Source: Phenylobacterium soli
Lineage (GTDB): Bacteria > Pseudomonadota > Alphaproteobacteria > Caulobacterales > Caulobacteraceae
Length of the DNA stretch: 64,000 nt
Direction: 5' to 3'
Assembly: GCF_003254475.1 (NCBI RefSeq)
Contig: NZ_QFYQ01000003.1
Location: 38,342 to 102,341 of the forward strand
The position numbers were made by a program, and so were the translations under genes. Below the pieces are notes generated by a model. It saw only the letters and a program-made list of their open reading frames with translations. It made no database searches and had not been told where the DNA came from. Below, one piece after another: positions 15,733 to 24,010 of this stretch (position 1 is its first letter; every line of letters begins with the position of its first letter).

Positions 15733-16485
15733 ATGAAGACCCTGCTTCGCGCCGGCGCCCTTAGCCTGGCGCTGATGGGCGCCGCGGCGCCCGCCGCCCT
15801 CGCGCAATCGGCCCCGGCCCCGGCCCCGGATTCGGCCGCCGACGCCGTCTTCCAGGCCACCACCCTCAGCCTCTCGGCCTATGGGGAGGCCAAGGTGGTC
15901 CCGGACATGGCGACCATCACCCTGGGCGTGACCACAGACGCCCCGAGCGCGGCCCAGGCGCTGGCCGCCAACGCCGACCAGATGGCCAGGGTGATGGCCT
16001 CGCTGAAGCGGGCCGGCCTCGCCGAGCGCGATCTGCGCACCTCCCAGCTCAGCGTCAATCCGCAGTACGCCTACGAGCAGAACCAGCCGCCGCGGCTGAC
16101 CGGCTACCAGGCCTCCAACCAGGTGACGATCACCGCCCGCGACCTGAAGCGCCTCGGCCAGACGGTGGACGCGGCGGTGGGCGCCGGGGCGACCAACGTC
16201 AATTCGATCAGCTTCGGCCTGCTCGACCCGACGGCGGCGGAGAATGCGGCGCGGCTGGCGGCGGTGCGCGCCCTGCAGGCCAAGGCTGACCTCTACGCCA
16301 AGGCGGTGGGCCGGCCGGTGCTGCGGCTGGTCAACCTGAGCGAAGGCACGAGCTTCGACGTGCGGCCGCCCTCGCCGATCATGATGGCCGCGCCCAAGGC
16401 GAGCTTCCGCGCCGAGACCGCCGTGTCGCCCGGCGAGATGCAGGTGCGGGTCGACATCACCGGGCTCTACGAGCTCGCCCGGTAG
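15733..16485 (+). CDS. SIMPL-domain (DUF541) periplasmic protein
   Basis: 250 residues from the ATG at 15733, which has GGAG just upstream and starts a Sec signal peptide ending PAALAQ. The mature part shows the DUF541 pattern: LSAYGEAKVVPDMATITLGVTT, the paired LRTSQLSVNPQYAYE strand, and NSISFGLLDPTAAENAARLAA. SIMPL proteins form periplasmic multimers of unclear role (E. coli YggE reduces oxidative stress effects). It stands alone, downstream of the tRNA on the opposite strand. Confidence 0.85.
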   Translation: MKTLLRAGALSLALMGAAAPAALAQSAPAPAPDSAADAVFQATTLSLSAYGEAKVVPDMATITLGVTTDAPSAAQALAANADQMARVMASLKRAGLAERDLRTSQLSVNPQYAYEQNQPPRLTGYQASNQVTITARDLKRLGQTVDAAVGAGATNVNSISFGLLDPTAAENAARLAAVRALQAKADLYAKAVGRPVLRLVNLSEGTSFDVRPPSPIMMAAPKASFRAETAVSPGEMQVRVDITGLYELAR

Positions 16486-16488
16486 GGC

Positions 16489-17007
16489 TCAGTCCAGGCC
16501 GAGGTCCTTGAGGCGCGGCTCGATGCGCTCGGCCATCATCAGGCCGGGGAAGGTCCGCGTGCCCTCCATGACGGCGGCGTAGACGTAGCCCTTCCTGGGC
16601 AGGACGCCGGAGGCCCAGGCGACGCCGCGCGAGCCGTCGGCGGCGGTGTTGCAGGACAGACGCCGCGCCTGGCCGTCCTTGGCGGTGACGTCGGCGAGGT
16701 CCTTGACCGTGCGCGCGCCCGGGCTGTCGCAGGCCGGCAGCATGCGGGCGCAGACGGTGGCGGTGTTGTAGCGGTAGAGCACCCGGCCGCTCGCCTTGTC
16801 GGCGATGACGAGGCAGCTGGCCGGATCGCCGATGGCGTCCGACACGGCGGCGTCGAGCTTGTCCTTCTTCACGCCCTTGGGCGCGGTGGGGGAGCAGGCG
16901 GCGAGGGCCGCCAGGGCCAGCAGCGAAAGGCCGGCCCCGAAGATAGCCTCAGAGACGGCGCCAGAGACGGCCCCAGAGACGGCGTCAGGCCGCCTTCTTG
17001 ATCTCAT
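16489..17007 (-). CDS. Putative lipoprotein overlapping panD, 172 aa
   Basis: From the ATG at 17007 the product has an Arg-rich start, a tandem [12 protein letters not shown] made by three 12-bp repeats, a hydrophobic helix and a lipobox LAAC. The mature part has several Cys residues ([22 protein letters not shown]) that could form disulfides. The gene begins 23 bp inside the end of panD in another frame, so the two are likely co-transcribed. Function unknown; a further upstream start is possible but would lengthen the overlap. Confidence 0.55.
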   Translation of the reverse strand: MRSRRRPDAVSGAVSGAVSEAIFGAGLSLLALAALAACSPTAPKGVKKDKLDAAVSDAIGDPASCLVIADKASGRVLYRYNTATVCARMLPACDSPGARTVKDLADVTAKDGQARRLSCNTAADGSRGVAWASGVLPRKGYVYAAVMEGTRTFPGLMMAERIEPRLKDLGLD

Positions 17008-17341
17008 TGCCTTCGTCGAGGAGGACCACGGTCGGCGCATAGTTGCGGGCTTCCTCCGAGGGCAGCATGCCGTAGGTGACGACGATCACCTTATCACCCT
17101 TCTGCACCAGGCGGGCGGCGGCGCCATTGACGCCGATCACCTTCGAGCCGCGCGGGGCCTCGATGGCGTAGGTGGTGAAGCGGGCGCCAGTGGTGATGTT
17201 GAGCACGTCCACCTGCTCGTGCGGCAGGATGCCGGAGGCGTCCAGCAGATCGCGGTCGATGGCGATCGAGCCTTCGTAGTCCAGGTCCGCCTGGGTCACC
17301 GTGGCGCGGTGCAGCTTCGCCTTCATCAAGGTCACGAGCAT
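16985..17341 (-). CDS. panD: Aspartate 1-decarboxylase
   Basis: 118 residues. PanD makes beta-alanine from L-aspartate for pantothenate. With the ATG at 17341 ([16 protein letters not shown]) the self-processing site DYEGSIAID places Gly24-Ser25 exactly where the E. coli zymogen is cleaved to form the pyruvoyl group, which supports this start. The conserved [15 protein letters not shown] and NGAAARLVQ(K)GDKVIV segments are present. The 297-bp upstream region is shared with the divergent YbhB gene and contains a 15-bp palindrome. Confidence 0.95.
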   Translation of the reverse strand: MLVTLMKAKLHRATVTQADLDYEGSIAIDRDLLDASGILPHEQVDVLNITTGARFTTYAIEAPRGSKVIGVNGAAARLVQKGDKVIVVTYGMLPSEEARNYAPTVVLLDEGNEIKKAA

Positions 17342-17434
17342 GGGTGGTCTCGATCCTTCCCGACAGCCGCAGGTGCGGCCGGTCGCGCATATACGCATGA
17401 TGACCGGGGCTTTCAATGCGGCGCTGCAGCGTCG

Positions 17435-17449
17435 TTGACCCTGGGTCAA
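17435..17449. promoter_or_regulatory. Perfect palindrome TTGACCCTGGGTCAA
   Basis: A 15-bp perfect palindrome with TTGAC/GTCAA ends in the divergent panD/ybhB-like intergenic region. Its form recalls FNR/CRP-family sites (TTGAT-N4-ATCAA), but the spacing and inner bases differ. It is 94 bp upstream of the panD start. The rest of this interval is GC-rich with no further signal that I can support. Confidence 0.35.
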
Positions 17450-17638
17450 GGCGTTCTGCGTCGGTCAGCCGCAACGCCTTGCGCGGCAAAGGGGAAGTCC
17501 GTGCGCGGGGGCGCGCGGCGCGGGTAAATGCGCCTCCCTCTCATGTGCAGCGCAGCAAGGATTTCCCCCGCTCGTTCCGGCAACCCGCGCCGCCGCGCCG
17601 TGGTTAGGAGGAGGCAGCCATCATCGGGAGACCGCGCC

Positions 17639-18178
17639 ATGCCGGAACACTCTGGCGAAGCCATCACCATCATGAAGGTCGATCCGATCCTGCCCACGGG
17701 CGTGACGATCACCTCCACCGCCCAGGGCGCCGACGGCCGCCTGGCGGACCAGCACTCCGCCTATTTCGACAACGTCTCGCCGCCGCTGCGCTGGTCGAAC
17801 GTGCCGGACGTGAAGGCCTGGGCGATCATCGTCGAGGACCCCGACGCCCCGCGTGAGCTGCCGTTCGTCCACTGGATGATCTGGAACATCGAGGGCGGCG
17901 TCACCCACCTCGACGCCGGCCTGCCGAACACCGAGCAGCCGGTGACGCCCCAGGCCTCCATCCAGGGCAAGAACGACATGGGCGGCTACGGCTGGTTCGG
18001 GCCGCGGCCGCCGGCCGGCCACGGCGTGCACCGCTACTACTTCCAGATCTTCGCCCTCGACGACTTCCTGCCGATGGACGCCGACACGCCGCTGAATGAG
18101 CTGCTGAACGCGCTCAAGGGCCACACCATCGCCAAGGGCGAGATGATGGCCACCTACGAGGCGCCCACCCCGCAGTAG
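17639..18178 (+). CDS. YbhB/YbcL-family (PEBP, Raf kinase inhibitor-like) protein
   Basis: 179 residues from the ATG at 17639. Motifs of the bacterial PEBP fold: VSPPLRWSNVPDVKAWAIIVEDPDAP with the DPDAP ligand loop, PFVHWMIWNI, and GPRPPAGHGVHRYYFQIFALDD. The bacterial proteins are small phospholipid- or anion-binding proteins of unknown role. There is no signal peptide, so it is cytoplasmic. Confidence 0.9.
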   Translation: MPEHSGEAITIMKVDPILPTGVTITSTAQGADGRLADQHSAYFDNVSPPLRWSNVPDVKAWAIIVEDPDAPRELPFVHWMIWNIEGGVTHLDAGLPNTEQPVTPQASIQGKNDMGGYGWFGPRPPAGHGVHRYYFQIFALDDFLPMDADTPLNELLNALKGHTIAKGEMMATYEAPTPQ

Positions 18179-18253
18179 GCCGCGCTTGACGGGCCGCGCG
18201 TCAGCCTGCGTCAATGCTCCTGAACGCCGATAACCGGCGCGGGAGGACACGGG

Positions 18254-19504
18254 ATGTACGGCGATCAGGGAACGGGCGGGCTCAATCCGGAGGCTCTGGC
18301 GCAGATCCCGCCGGCGCTGCAGGGCGTCGCGGACCAGGGCCTGCTGTCCGGCTTCGTGACCCTGGTCTGGCGGAAGGGCGAGATCGCCCAGGTCAACGCG
18401 ATCGGCCACCGCGACCTCGAGGGCAAGGTCCCGATGACGCGGGACACCCTGTTCCGCATCGCCTCGATGACCAAGCCGGTCACCTCGGTCGCCACCCTGA
18501 TGCTGCTCGAGGAAGGCAAGCTGAAGCTGGAGGACCCGGTGACCAAGTGGCTGCCGGAGTTCGCGGACATGCAGGTTCTGGCCGACGCCACCGGGCCGAT
18601 CGACCAGACGAGCCCGGCGGCGCGCGACATCACGGTCGAGGACCTGATGACCCACCGCGCGGGCCTCGCCTACGGCTTCACCTCGGTGGGGCCGATCGCC
18701 CACGCCCACGAGGAGCGGCTGGGCTCGCCGCTGGTCAACGCCATGACGCCGGACGAATGGCTGGCGGCCTTGGGCAGCCTGCCGCTGAGCTATCCGCCGG
18801 GCGATCGCTTCCACTACAGCCACGCCACGGACGTGCTGGGCTTCCTGGTGGCGCGGATCGAGGGCAAGCCGCTGGGCGAGGTGCTGCGCGAGCGGATCTT
18901 CGCCCCGCTCGGCATGGACGACACCTTCTTCTGGGCGCCGCCGGAGAAGCGCGAGCGCCTGGCCAAGCTCTACAAGGCGCCGGCCGAAGCCGGGCCGCTC
19001 GAGGACGTCTCCCTGCCCCACCCGAGCAAGGCCCCGGCCTTCGAAGGCGGCGGCGGCGGCCTGATCTCCACGGCCGACGACTACCTGAAGTTCGCCCGCA
19101 TGCTGCTGGGCAAGGGCGAGGTGGACGGCGTGCGCCTCCTGAAGCCGCAGACGGTCGAGCTGATGACCGCCAACCGGCTGACGGACGCCCAGCGGAAGAT
19201 CCCCTTCATGGGCTTCCCGTTCTGGGATGCGCAGGGCTTCGGCCTGGGCGTGTCGACGATCCTCGACGAGGAGAAGCAGGCCATGGTCGGCGCCGGCTCC
19301 AACGGCAGCTTCGGCTGGCCGGGCGCCTTCGGCACCTGGTGGCTGGCCGACCCGAAGGAGGAGATGGTCCTGATCTATCTGATCCAGGATTCCATGCCCC
19401 TGGAGCCGGAGAGCGCCTCGCAGCTCGCCACCGGCCAGCGGATGGGCGGACGCATGGTGCTGCCGGTGTTCCAGAAGATGGTCTACGCGGCGCTCGGCAA
19501 GTAG
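18254..19504 (+). CDS. Serine hydrolase, beta-lactamase family (class C / esterase-like)
   Basis: 416 residues with S71-M-T-K74 (RIASMTKPVTS), a Tyr motif YSH in FHYSHATDVLG, and a C-terminal GSFGWPGAFGTWW region in place of KTG. These are features of the EstB/6-aminohexanoate-dimer hydrolase branch rather than true beta-lactamases. No signal peptide is evident, pointing to a cytoplasmic esterase or amidase. A clear ATG with GGGAGG upstream fixes the start. Confidence 0.85.
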   Translation: MYGDQGTGGLNPEALAQIPPALQGVADQGLLSGFVTLVWRKGEIAQVNAIGHRDLEGKVPMTRDTLFRIASMTKPVTSVATLMLLEEGKLKLEDPVTKWLPEFADMQVLADATGPIDQTSPAARDITVEDLMTHRAGLAYGFTSVGPIAHAHEERLGSPLVNAMTPDEWLAALGSLPLSYPPGDRFHYSHATDVLGFLVARIEGKPLGEVLRERIFAPLGMDDTFFWAPPEKRERLAKLYKAPAEAGPLEDVSLPHPSKAPAFEGGGGGLISTADDYLKFARMLLGKGEVDGVRLLKPQTVELMTANRLTDAQRKIPFMGFPFWDAQGFGLGVSTILDEEKQAMVGAGSNGSFGWPGAFGTWWLADPKEEMVLIYLIQDSMPLEPESASQLATGQRMGGRMVLPVFQKMVYAALGK

Positions 19505-19514
19505 CCGCCTGCGC

Positions 19515-19883
19515 CTAGCGGGCGGGGTTGCGCGGCGCGACGCACATCGGCCGGCCCTGCCAGGTCGCGCCGACCACGCTGCCGTTCTTCACCGCCTCGG
19601 CGCGGGCGCGCTCGTAGGCGGCGCTCTCGGCCGGCGGCCGGACGCCCGGTGGGCAGACCGAGATCGTCACCTGCTGGCCGCCGTCCAGGCACTGGCAGAT
19701 GTCCTCGCGCGGGTCGATGTGCGAGGGCTGGGCGCGGCAGGTGGCCGGCAGGGTGCGGCCGCCAGGCTCGATGCAGATGCTGGTGACGGTGGGGTCGAAG
19801 GTCGACTGGGCAAAGGCCGACGGGGCGAAGGCGGCGCCGGCCGCCAGGCCAATCGCGGCGCCGAGGGTGATCGCTCTGAGCAT
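19515..19883 (-). CDS. Secreted Cys-rich hypothetical protein, 122 aa
   Basis: The ATG at 19883 follows GGAGAG and starts a signal peptide (LGAAIGLAAGAAFAPSAFAQ). The mature 100 residues contain Cys in SICIEPGG, ATCRAQ, DICQCLDGG, SVCPPG and PMCVAP, suggesting periplasmic disulfides. No named family recognised. It is convergent with the serine hydrolase. Confidence 0.6.
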   Translation of the reverse strand: MLRAITLGAAIGLAAGAAFAPSAFAQSTFDPTVTSICIEPGGRTLPATCRAQPSHIDPREDICQCLDGGQQVTISVCPPGVRPPAESAAYERARAEAVKNGSVVGATWQGRPMCVAPRNPAR

Positions 19884-20010
19884 TCGGAGACTCTCCTTCC
19901 GCTGACGCCCCGCGCGAAGACTACTCCCCGGCAACGGAAGGTTCACCATCCTTGGTGGCTCAAGGCTTAACCCTGCCCGTCTAGGTTGGCGGCGAACCTG
20001 GGAGAGGACC

Positions 20011-20235
20011 ATGGATCCGCTCACTGTCGCCCGTTACGGCCTGATGGCCGCCTCGCAGCGCTTCGATGCCTCGGCCGCCCGCACGGCGCGGATGGGCGAT
20101 CAGAGCTCTGACATCGACTACGCCGCCGAGGCCGTCGAGCAGATCGAGGCCAAGCACCAGTTCAGCGCCAACCTCGGGACCATCAAGGTCGCCGACGAGA
20201 TGTGGCGCTCGCTGATGGACATCCAGACCCGCTGA
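20011..20235 (+). CDS. Mini flagellar basal-body/rod-like protein, 74 aa
   Basis: The start MDPLTVARYGLMAASQRFDASAARTARM follows the pattern of the N-terminal flagellar rod/hook motif, and the end YAAEAVEQIEAKHQFSANLGTIKVADEM the C-terminal motif of FlgC/FlgE proteins. The two motifs are joined with almost nothing between them, giving a coiled-coil pair without the D1 domain. It has GGGAGAGG upstream of the ATG at 20011. There are no other flagellar genes nearby. It could be a rod-assembly accessory or a degenerate relic; conservation of both motifs argues for function. Confidence 0.6.
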   Translation: MDPLTVARYGLMAASQRFDASAARTARMGDQSSDIDYAAEAVEQIEAKHQFSANLGTIKVADEMWRSLMDIQTR

Positions 20236-20278
20236 AGGCGACGGGGCCGCCGGCCGGCGGCCCCGCCCTCCTTTCACG

Positions 20279-21112
20279 TCAGGCGAAGGCGATCCAGCGG
20301 CCGGCGGCCGCCCCGGTGATCCACACCAGGATGGTGGCGTAGCCGATCGCCTTGGCCAGCGGCCCCGCCGTGTCCCCGTCCGCCCGGCGCGCGAAAAGCT
20401 GCACGGCCGCGGCGCCGAAGATCCACACCGAGAACAGCACGAAGAAGGTCTTGTTCACCGGATCCAGCCTGGCGAGGTCGTCGGGCTGGATCATCGCGTG
20501 GGTGATGAAGCTCTGCACCGCGATCAGCGCCAGGAGGCCGGCGAGATAGATCCAGCGCAACCGCCCGCGCGTCACCGCCAGCACCAGGAGGGCGGCGGCG
20601 GTAAGCACGTGGAACAGGCCGACGTTGATCAGGGCCCCGGTGACGAAGACGCCAATGGCGAGCACGAAGAGCGCGCCGCCGACCAGCAGGGAGAGCCTGG
20701 CGCCAGGGCCGACGGCGCCCTCGTCGCGGGCGACGGGACGGCTCGCGCCATAGGTCAGGATGACTCCGGCGACGAGGGCCAGCATCTTCACGACGAAGGC
20801 GGTGGAATCGTAGAGCCGCTCGGCGTTGGCCATGCCGATCAGGATGCCGGAGACCACGATGCCGATGACGCCGACGTCCTGCCAACGGCGCAGGTTGCGG
20901 TAGACCACCGAGGGCGGCTCGTCGGTGATGCCGGCGCCGATCAGGCGCAGGTTCATCAGGATGGCCGCGCCGCCGAGCAGCACCAGGGATAGGATGTGCA
21001 GCACCTCCCAGGCCGCGAACTGCGGCTTGATGATGTAGGCCGGCCAGACGTTGACCAGGTTGACCACCCAGGGCCGCAGCGCCGGGAAGAAGTATTCGAA
21101 CGTCAGCTTCAT
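20279..21112 (-). CDS. Multi-pass membrane protein, DUF6644-like
   Basis: 277 residues with about seven to eight hydrophobic helices. The first helix carries WEVLHILSLVLLGGAAILMNLRLIG, which repeats the pattern of the upstream gene (GTHLISLMLFAGTIFVVDLRLLG), and the end GRWIAFA parallels that gene's GRFIAYDW. Both therefore belong to one family, which I recall as DUF6644. Membrane His residues could bind haem or quinone, but this is not shown. ATG 21112 overlaps the stop of the upstream paralog (ATGA). Confidence 0.65.
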   Translation of the reverse strand: MKLTFEYFFPALRPWVVNLVNVWPAYIIKPQFAAWEVLHILSLVLLGGAAILMNLRLIGAGITDEPPSVVYRNLRRWQDVGVIGIVVSGILIGMANAERLYDSTAFVVKMLALVAGVILTYGASRPVARDEGAVGPGARLSLLVGGALFVLAIGVFVTGALINVGLFHVLTAAALLVLAVTRGRLRWIYLAGLLALIAVQSFITHAMIQPDDLARLDPVNKTFFVLFSVWIFGAAAVQLFARRADGDTAGPLAKAIGYATILVWITGAAAGRWIAFA

Positions 21113-21759
21113 TGCCCCTGCCCCCCGCTCACCGTGGCCCCGCTCAGCTTCGTCATGTCCTCCTTGTCGACCGCGCCCTTCTCCGAGACCTTGCACTCCT
21201 GCAGGACGTTGACGAGGTGCGGGATCGGCTTGCCGCATTCGAACCAGTCGTAGGCGATGAAGCGGCCCATGGTGATGACGCAGAGCCAGGCCAGCAGCGA
21301 CAGCGCCGCCGAGGCGCGCGCCGAGGCAGGCGGCCGCTCGTAGCCGTCCCAGGCGGCCTGATTACGCTGCACACGGAAGTGGAAGACGGCGATGTTGATC
21401 ATCGCCAGGACGAGGAAGACCATCTTCGCCCGGAACCACAGATTATGATAATAAAACAGTGGCTTGGCGAAGAACAGCAGCAGGCCGGTGGCGATCACCA
21501 TCAGGAAGCCGGCGACCGTCAGCGGCAGCACCCGGTCGCTGACCACCGAGACCGGCGTGCGCCGGAAGGTGACGCCCAGCAGCCGCAGATCGACCACGAA
21601 GATCGTGCCGGCGAACAGCATCAGCGAGATGAGGTGGGTGCCTTCGAGCAGGCCCCAGAAGTTCAGCGAGCCCAGGAGCGCCTCGCTCCAGGACTGGGCG
21701 GTGTCGCCCGTCCCTTTCCCGAGCTCGGTCTGCAGCCAGACCAAGACTTCACGTATCAA
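21109..21759 (-). CDS. Multi-pass membrane protein, DUF6644-like (paralog of downstream gene)
   Basis: 216 residues, starting at TTG 21759 behind a GGGGGG stretch. Five or so helices with the HLISLMLFAG and LRLLGV motifs, and a polar C-terminal tail with Cys (FECGKPIPHLVNVLQECK) that is probably periplasmic. It is the first gene of a two-gene operon with its longer paralog. In other genomes I recall such genes near DUF6152 proteins, and one occurs here at 24011. Function unknown; a redox or transport role in the membrane is possible. Confidence 0.65.
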   Translation of the reverse strand: MIREVLVWLQTELGKGTGDTAQSWSEALLGSLNFWGLLEGTHLISLMLFAGTIFVVDLRLLGVTFRRTPVSVVSDRVLPLTVAGFLMVIATGLLLFFAKPLFYYHNLWFRAKMVFLVLAMINIAVFHFRVQRNQAAWDGYERPPASARASAALSLLAWLCVITMGRFIAYDWFECGKPIPHLVNVLQECKVSEKGAVDKEDMTKLSGATVSGGQGQ

Positions 21760-21851
21760 AGCATCCCCCCTCTATTTCTTCTTTGAAATCAATCGAGCAC
21801 AATACAGGAATCCCTGGGCAGTCTTACCCTAGGAGGCGCCGCAAGGCGACA

Positions 21852-21868
21852 GAACAAACCGGTTGTTC
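21852..21868. promoter_or_regulatory. Palindrome GAACAAACCGGTTGTTC, TetR-like operator
   Basis: A 17-bp near-palindrome (GAACAA and TTGTTC arms) lies about 93 bp upstream of the DUF6644 operon start, in a stretch of lower GC. The shape is like operators of TetR-family repressors. No TetR gene is in the window. Confidence 0.4.
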
Positions 21869-21878
21869 AGTGCTTTGG

Positions 21879-22214
21879 CTAAGGCCTGAGGACCCGGATC
21901 TTCTCGAGGGTGACGAGACCCTGGCGCGGATCGGGGCCGATCATGGTCTCGAGGATCGGCAGGAACCCCTCGATGCGGGCTTCGGCGTCGACAATCTCCA
22001 CCACCACCGGCAGGTCGTCCGAGAGATCGAGAATCTTGGCGCTCTCGATGCGGCCGCCGCGGCCATAGCCCATGACGCCGCGCAGCACGGTGGCGCCGGC
22101 CAGGCCCGCGTCGCGGGCGGCGCGCACGATGGCCTCGTAGAGCGGGTGGCCGGCGTGGCGGGCGCGCTCGCCGACGAACACACGCAGCAGGACGGCCTCT
22201 TGGACGGACGGCAT
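21879..22214 (-). CDS. DUF190-family protein paired with CrcB
   Basis: 111 residues from the ATG at 22214: VLLRVFVGERARHAGHPLYEAIVRAARDAGLAGATVLRGVMGYG is the DUF190 signature, followed by VVVEIVDAEARIEGFLPILE, which recalls PII-like ferredoxin folds. DUF190 genes commonly sit beside crcB, as here with a one-base gap. A regulatory or sensing role for fluoride export is plausible but unproven. Confidence 0.85.
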   Translation of the reverse strand: MPSVQEAVLLRVFVGERARHAGHPLYEAIVRAARDAGLAGATVLRGVMGYGRGGRIESAKILDLSDDLPVVVEIVDAEARIEGFLPILETMIGPDPRQGLVTLEKIRVLRP

Positions 22215-22215
22215 G

Positions 22216-22629
22216 TCAGCCTCCCCGGACGGCGTTGGCGAGGGCCTGGTTGATGAGAGCGCCGGCGACGTAGCCTGCCCAGACCCCGAGCATGCACAGG
22301 ACGACCGAGCCGGCCACATTGCCGGCCGCGGCGCCGAGCTCCCCCGTGCGCATCAGGTTCAGCGTCTGCAGGCTGAAGCTGGAGAAGGTGGTGAAGCCGC
22401 CGCAGACCCCGACGGTGACGAAAAGGCGCGCGTCGGGCGGGACCAGCCAGCGGCCGTCCGGCCCGGTGAGGGTCGCGAACAGGCCGATCACGAACGACCC
22501 GCCGACGTTGATGATCAAGGTGCCCCACGGAAAGGTCTCGCCGAAGGCGTGGGCCGCGGCGCTGGAGCAGGCGTAGCGGGCCACGCTGCCGAGCGCGCCG
22601 CCGAACGCGATCCAAAGATAGGTCAACAA
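22216..22629 (-). CDS. crcB: Fluoride channel CrcB/FluC
   Basis: 137 residues with four membrane helices. Family motifs GGALGSVARY, GTLIINVGGSFVIG (pore Asn) and GGFTTFSSFSLQT (Phe box and central Na+ site) are intact. The start is TTG at 22629 with GGGAGG eight bases upstream; no ATG lies in frame before the first motif. FluC dimers let toxic fluoride leave the cytoplasm. I looked for a fluoride riboswitch in the 66-bp leader and saw none. Confidence 0.9.
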   Translation of the reverse strand: MLTYLWIAFGGALGSVARYACSSAAAHAFGETFPWGTLIINVGGSFVIGLFATLTGPDGRWLVPPDARLFVTVGVCGGFTTFSSFSLQTLNLMRTGELGAAAGNVAGSVVLCMLGVWAGYVAGALINQALANAVRGG

Positions 22630-22695
22630 GGGCTGGACCTCCCCCCTGGCTCGGATAGAGCATCGGTCCTCGCCCGTCGAGTTCGCAAGGATCCC

Positions 22696-23916
22696 ATGGC
22701 CGAAGCCGCCGCCAAGTCTCCACGGGCCATCCGCCTCGTGCCCGCCAGCATCTGGGCGCTGGGCTTCGTCTCCATGCTGATGGACGTCTCCTCGGAGATG
22801 ATCCACGGCCTGCTGCCGGTCTATCTGGTCAGTGTCATGGGGGCCTCGGCCCTGACGGTCGGGGCCATCGAGGGGGTGGCCGAGTCCACCGCCCTGATCA
22901 CCAAGATCTTCTCCGGCGCCCTGTCGGACTGGCTGGGCAAGCGCAAGCTGCTGGCGGCGCTGGGCTACGGGATCGCGGCGCTCACCAAGCCGGCCTTCCC
23001 GCTTGCCGGATCGGTGGGCTGGCTGGTGGCGGCGCGCTTCGTCGACCGCATCGGCAAGGGCGTGCGCGGCGCGCCGCGCGACGCCCTGATCGCCGACATC
23101 GCCCCGGACGGGGCGCGGGGGGCGAGCTTTGGCCTGCGCCAGACCCTGGACACCATTGGCGCCTTCGTGGGGCCGGGGCTGGCGGTGCTGCTCATGCTGG
23201 CGACGCGCGACAACTTCCGGCTGGTGTTCTGGATCGCCGTCATCCCGGCGATCGCCTCGGTGAGCCTGATCGTCTTCGCGGTGCGCGAGCCCGAGGTGAA
23301 GCGGAACGGCGGGCGAGCGAAGTTCCCATTGCGGCCCTCGGAGCTGAAGCGCCTGGGACTGGCCTTCTGGCTGGTGACCGCGGTGGCGGCGGTGTTCACC
23401 CTGGCCCGCTTCTCAGAGGCCTTCCTGATCCTGCGCGCCCGCTCTCTGGGGCTCAGCGAGGCCTTCGCCCCGATGGTGCTGGTGGTGATGAACATCGTCT
23501 ATGCGCTGTCGGCCTATCCGGCGGGCGCGCTCTCCGACCGGCTGGGGCGCCAGGGGCTGTTCCTGGCCGGCATCGCCCTCCTCGTCCTCGCCGACCTGGC
23601 GCTGGCCTTCGCCCCCTCGCTGGTCGGGGTCGCGCTGGGCCTGGTGCTGTGGGGACTGCACATGGGCTTCACCCAGGGCCTGCTTAGCGCCCTCGTCGCC
23701 GACACCGCTCCGCCCGACCTGAGGGGCACCGGGTTCGGGGCGCTGAACCTCGTCACCGGCATTGCCACCCTGGCCGCCAGCCTGCTGGCCGGGGAGCTGT
23801 GGGACGCCATCGGCCCACCGGCGACCTTCGCCGTAGGGGCCGGCCTGGCGGTGGCCTCGATGGCCGGGGTCGGGATCGCGGCCAAGGTGCTGGCCCGCGC
23901 CAACGGCGCCCGCTAG
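22696..23916 (+). CDS. MFS transporter
   Basis: 406 residues, 11-12 membrane helices. The loop 2-3 motif is GALSDWLGKRK and the helix 4 region RFVDRIGKGVRGAPRDALIAD is typical of a branch of uncharacterised MFS exporters; a second half repeat GALSDRLGRQG is at the equivalent of loop 8-9. The start ATG 22696 is divergent from crcB. Substrate unknown; drug or metabolite efflux is the usual guess for this branch. Confidence 0.8.
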   Translation: MAEAAAKSPRAIRLVPASIWALGFVSMLMDVSSEMIHGLLPVYLVSVMGASALTVGAIEGVAESTALITKIFSGALSDWLGKRKLLAALGYGIAALTKPAFPLAGSVGWLVAARFVDRIGKGVRGAPRDALIADIAPDGARGASFGLRQTLDTIGAFVGPGLAVLLMLATRDNFRLVFWIAVIPAIASVSLIVFAVREPEVKRNGGRAKFPLRPSELKRLGLAFWLVTAVAAVFTLARFSEAFLILRARSLGLSEAFAPMVLVVMNIVYALSAYPAGALSDRLGRQGLFLAGIALLVLADLALAFAPSLVGVALGLVLWGLHMGFTQGLLSALVADTAPPDLRGTGFGALNLVTGIATLAASLLAGELWDAIGPPATFAVGAGLAVASMAGVGIAAKVLARANGAR

Positions 23917-23918
23917 CG

Positions 23919-23960
23919 CCTGCCCAAACGAACCTGCGCAAACGAACCTGCGCAAACGAA
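23919..23960. repeat. Three tandem copies of a 14-bp unit
   Basis: CCTGCSCAAACGAA is repeated three times without gap (copy 1 differs by one base) between the MFS stop and the terminator hairpin. It may have arisen by slippage. Confidence 0.8.
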
Positions 23961-23986
23961 AACGGGGAGCCCGAAGGCTCCCCGTT
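23961..23986 (-). terminator. Terminator hairpin with UUCG loop after the DUF6152 gene
   Basis: AACGGGGAGCC and GGCTCCCCGTT form a perfect 11-bp stem around a four-base loop (TTCG on the minus strand). On the minus strand it is followed by TTCGTTTG, so it mainly ends the DUF6152 transcript, 24 bp after its stop; it may also stop MFS read-through from the other side. Confidence 0.75.
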
Positions 23987-24010
23987 CCGCGCTCTCCAGA
24001 GCTGAAGGGC

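Noticed and set aside
22630..22695. Possible fluoride riboswitch ahead of crcB
   Set aside because: The conserved GGCGATGG start and pseudoknot pieces of the crcB motif are not present in the 66-bp leader.
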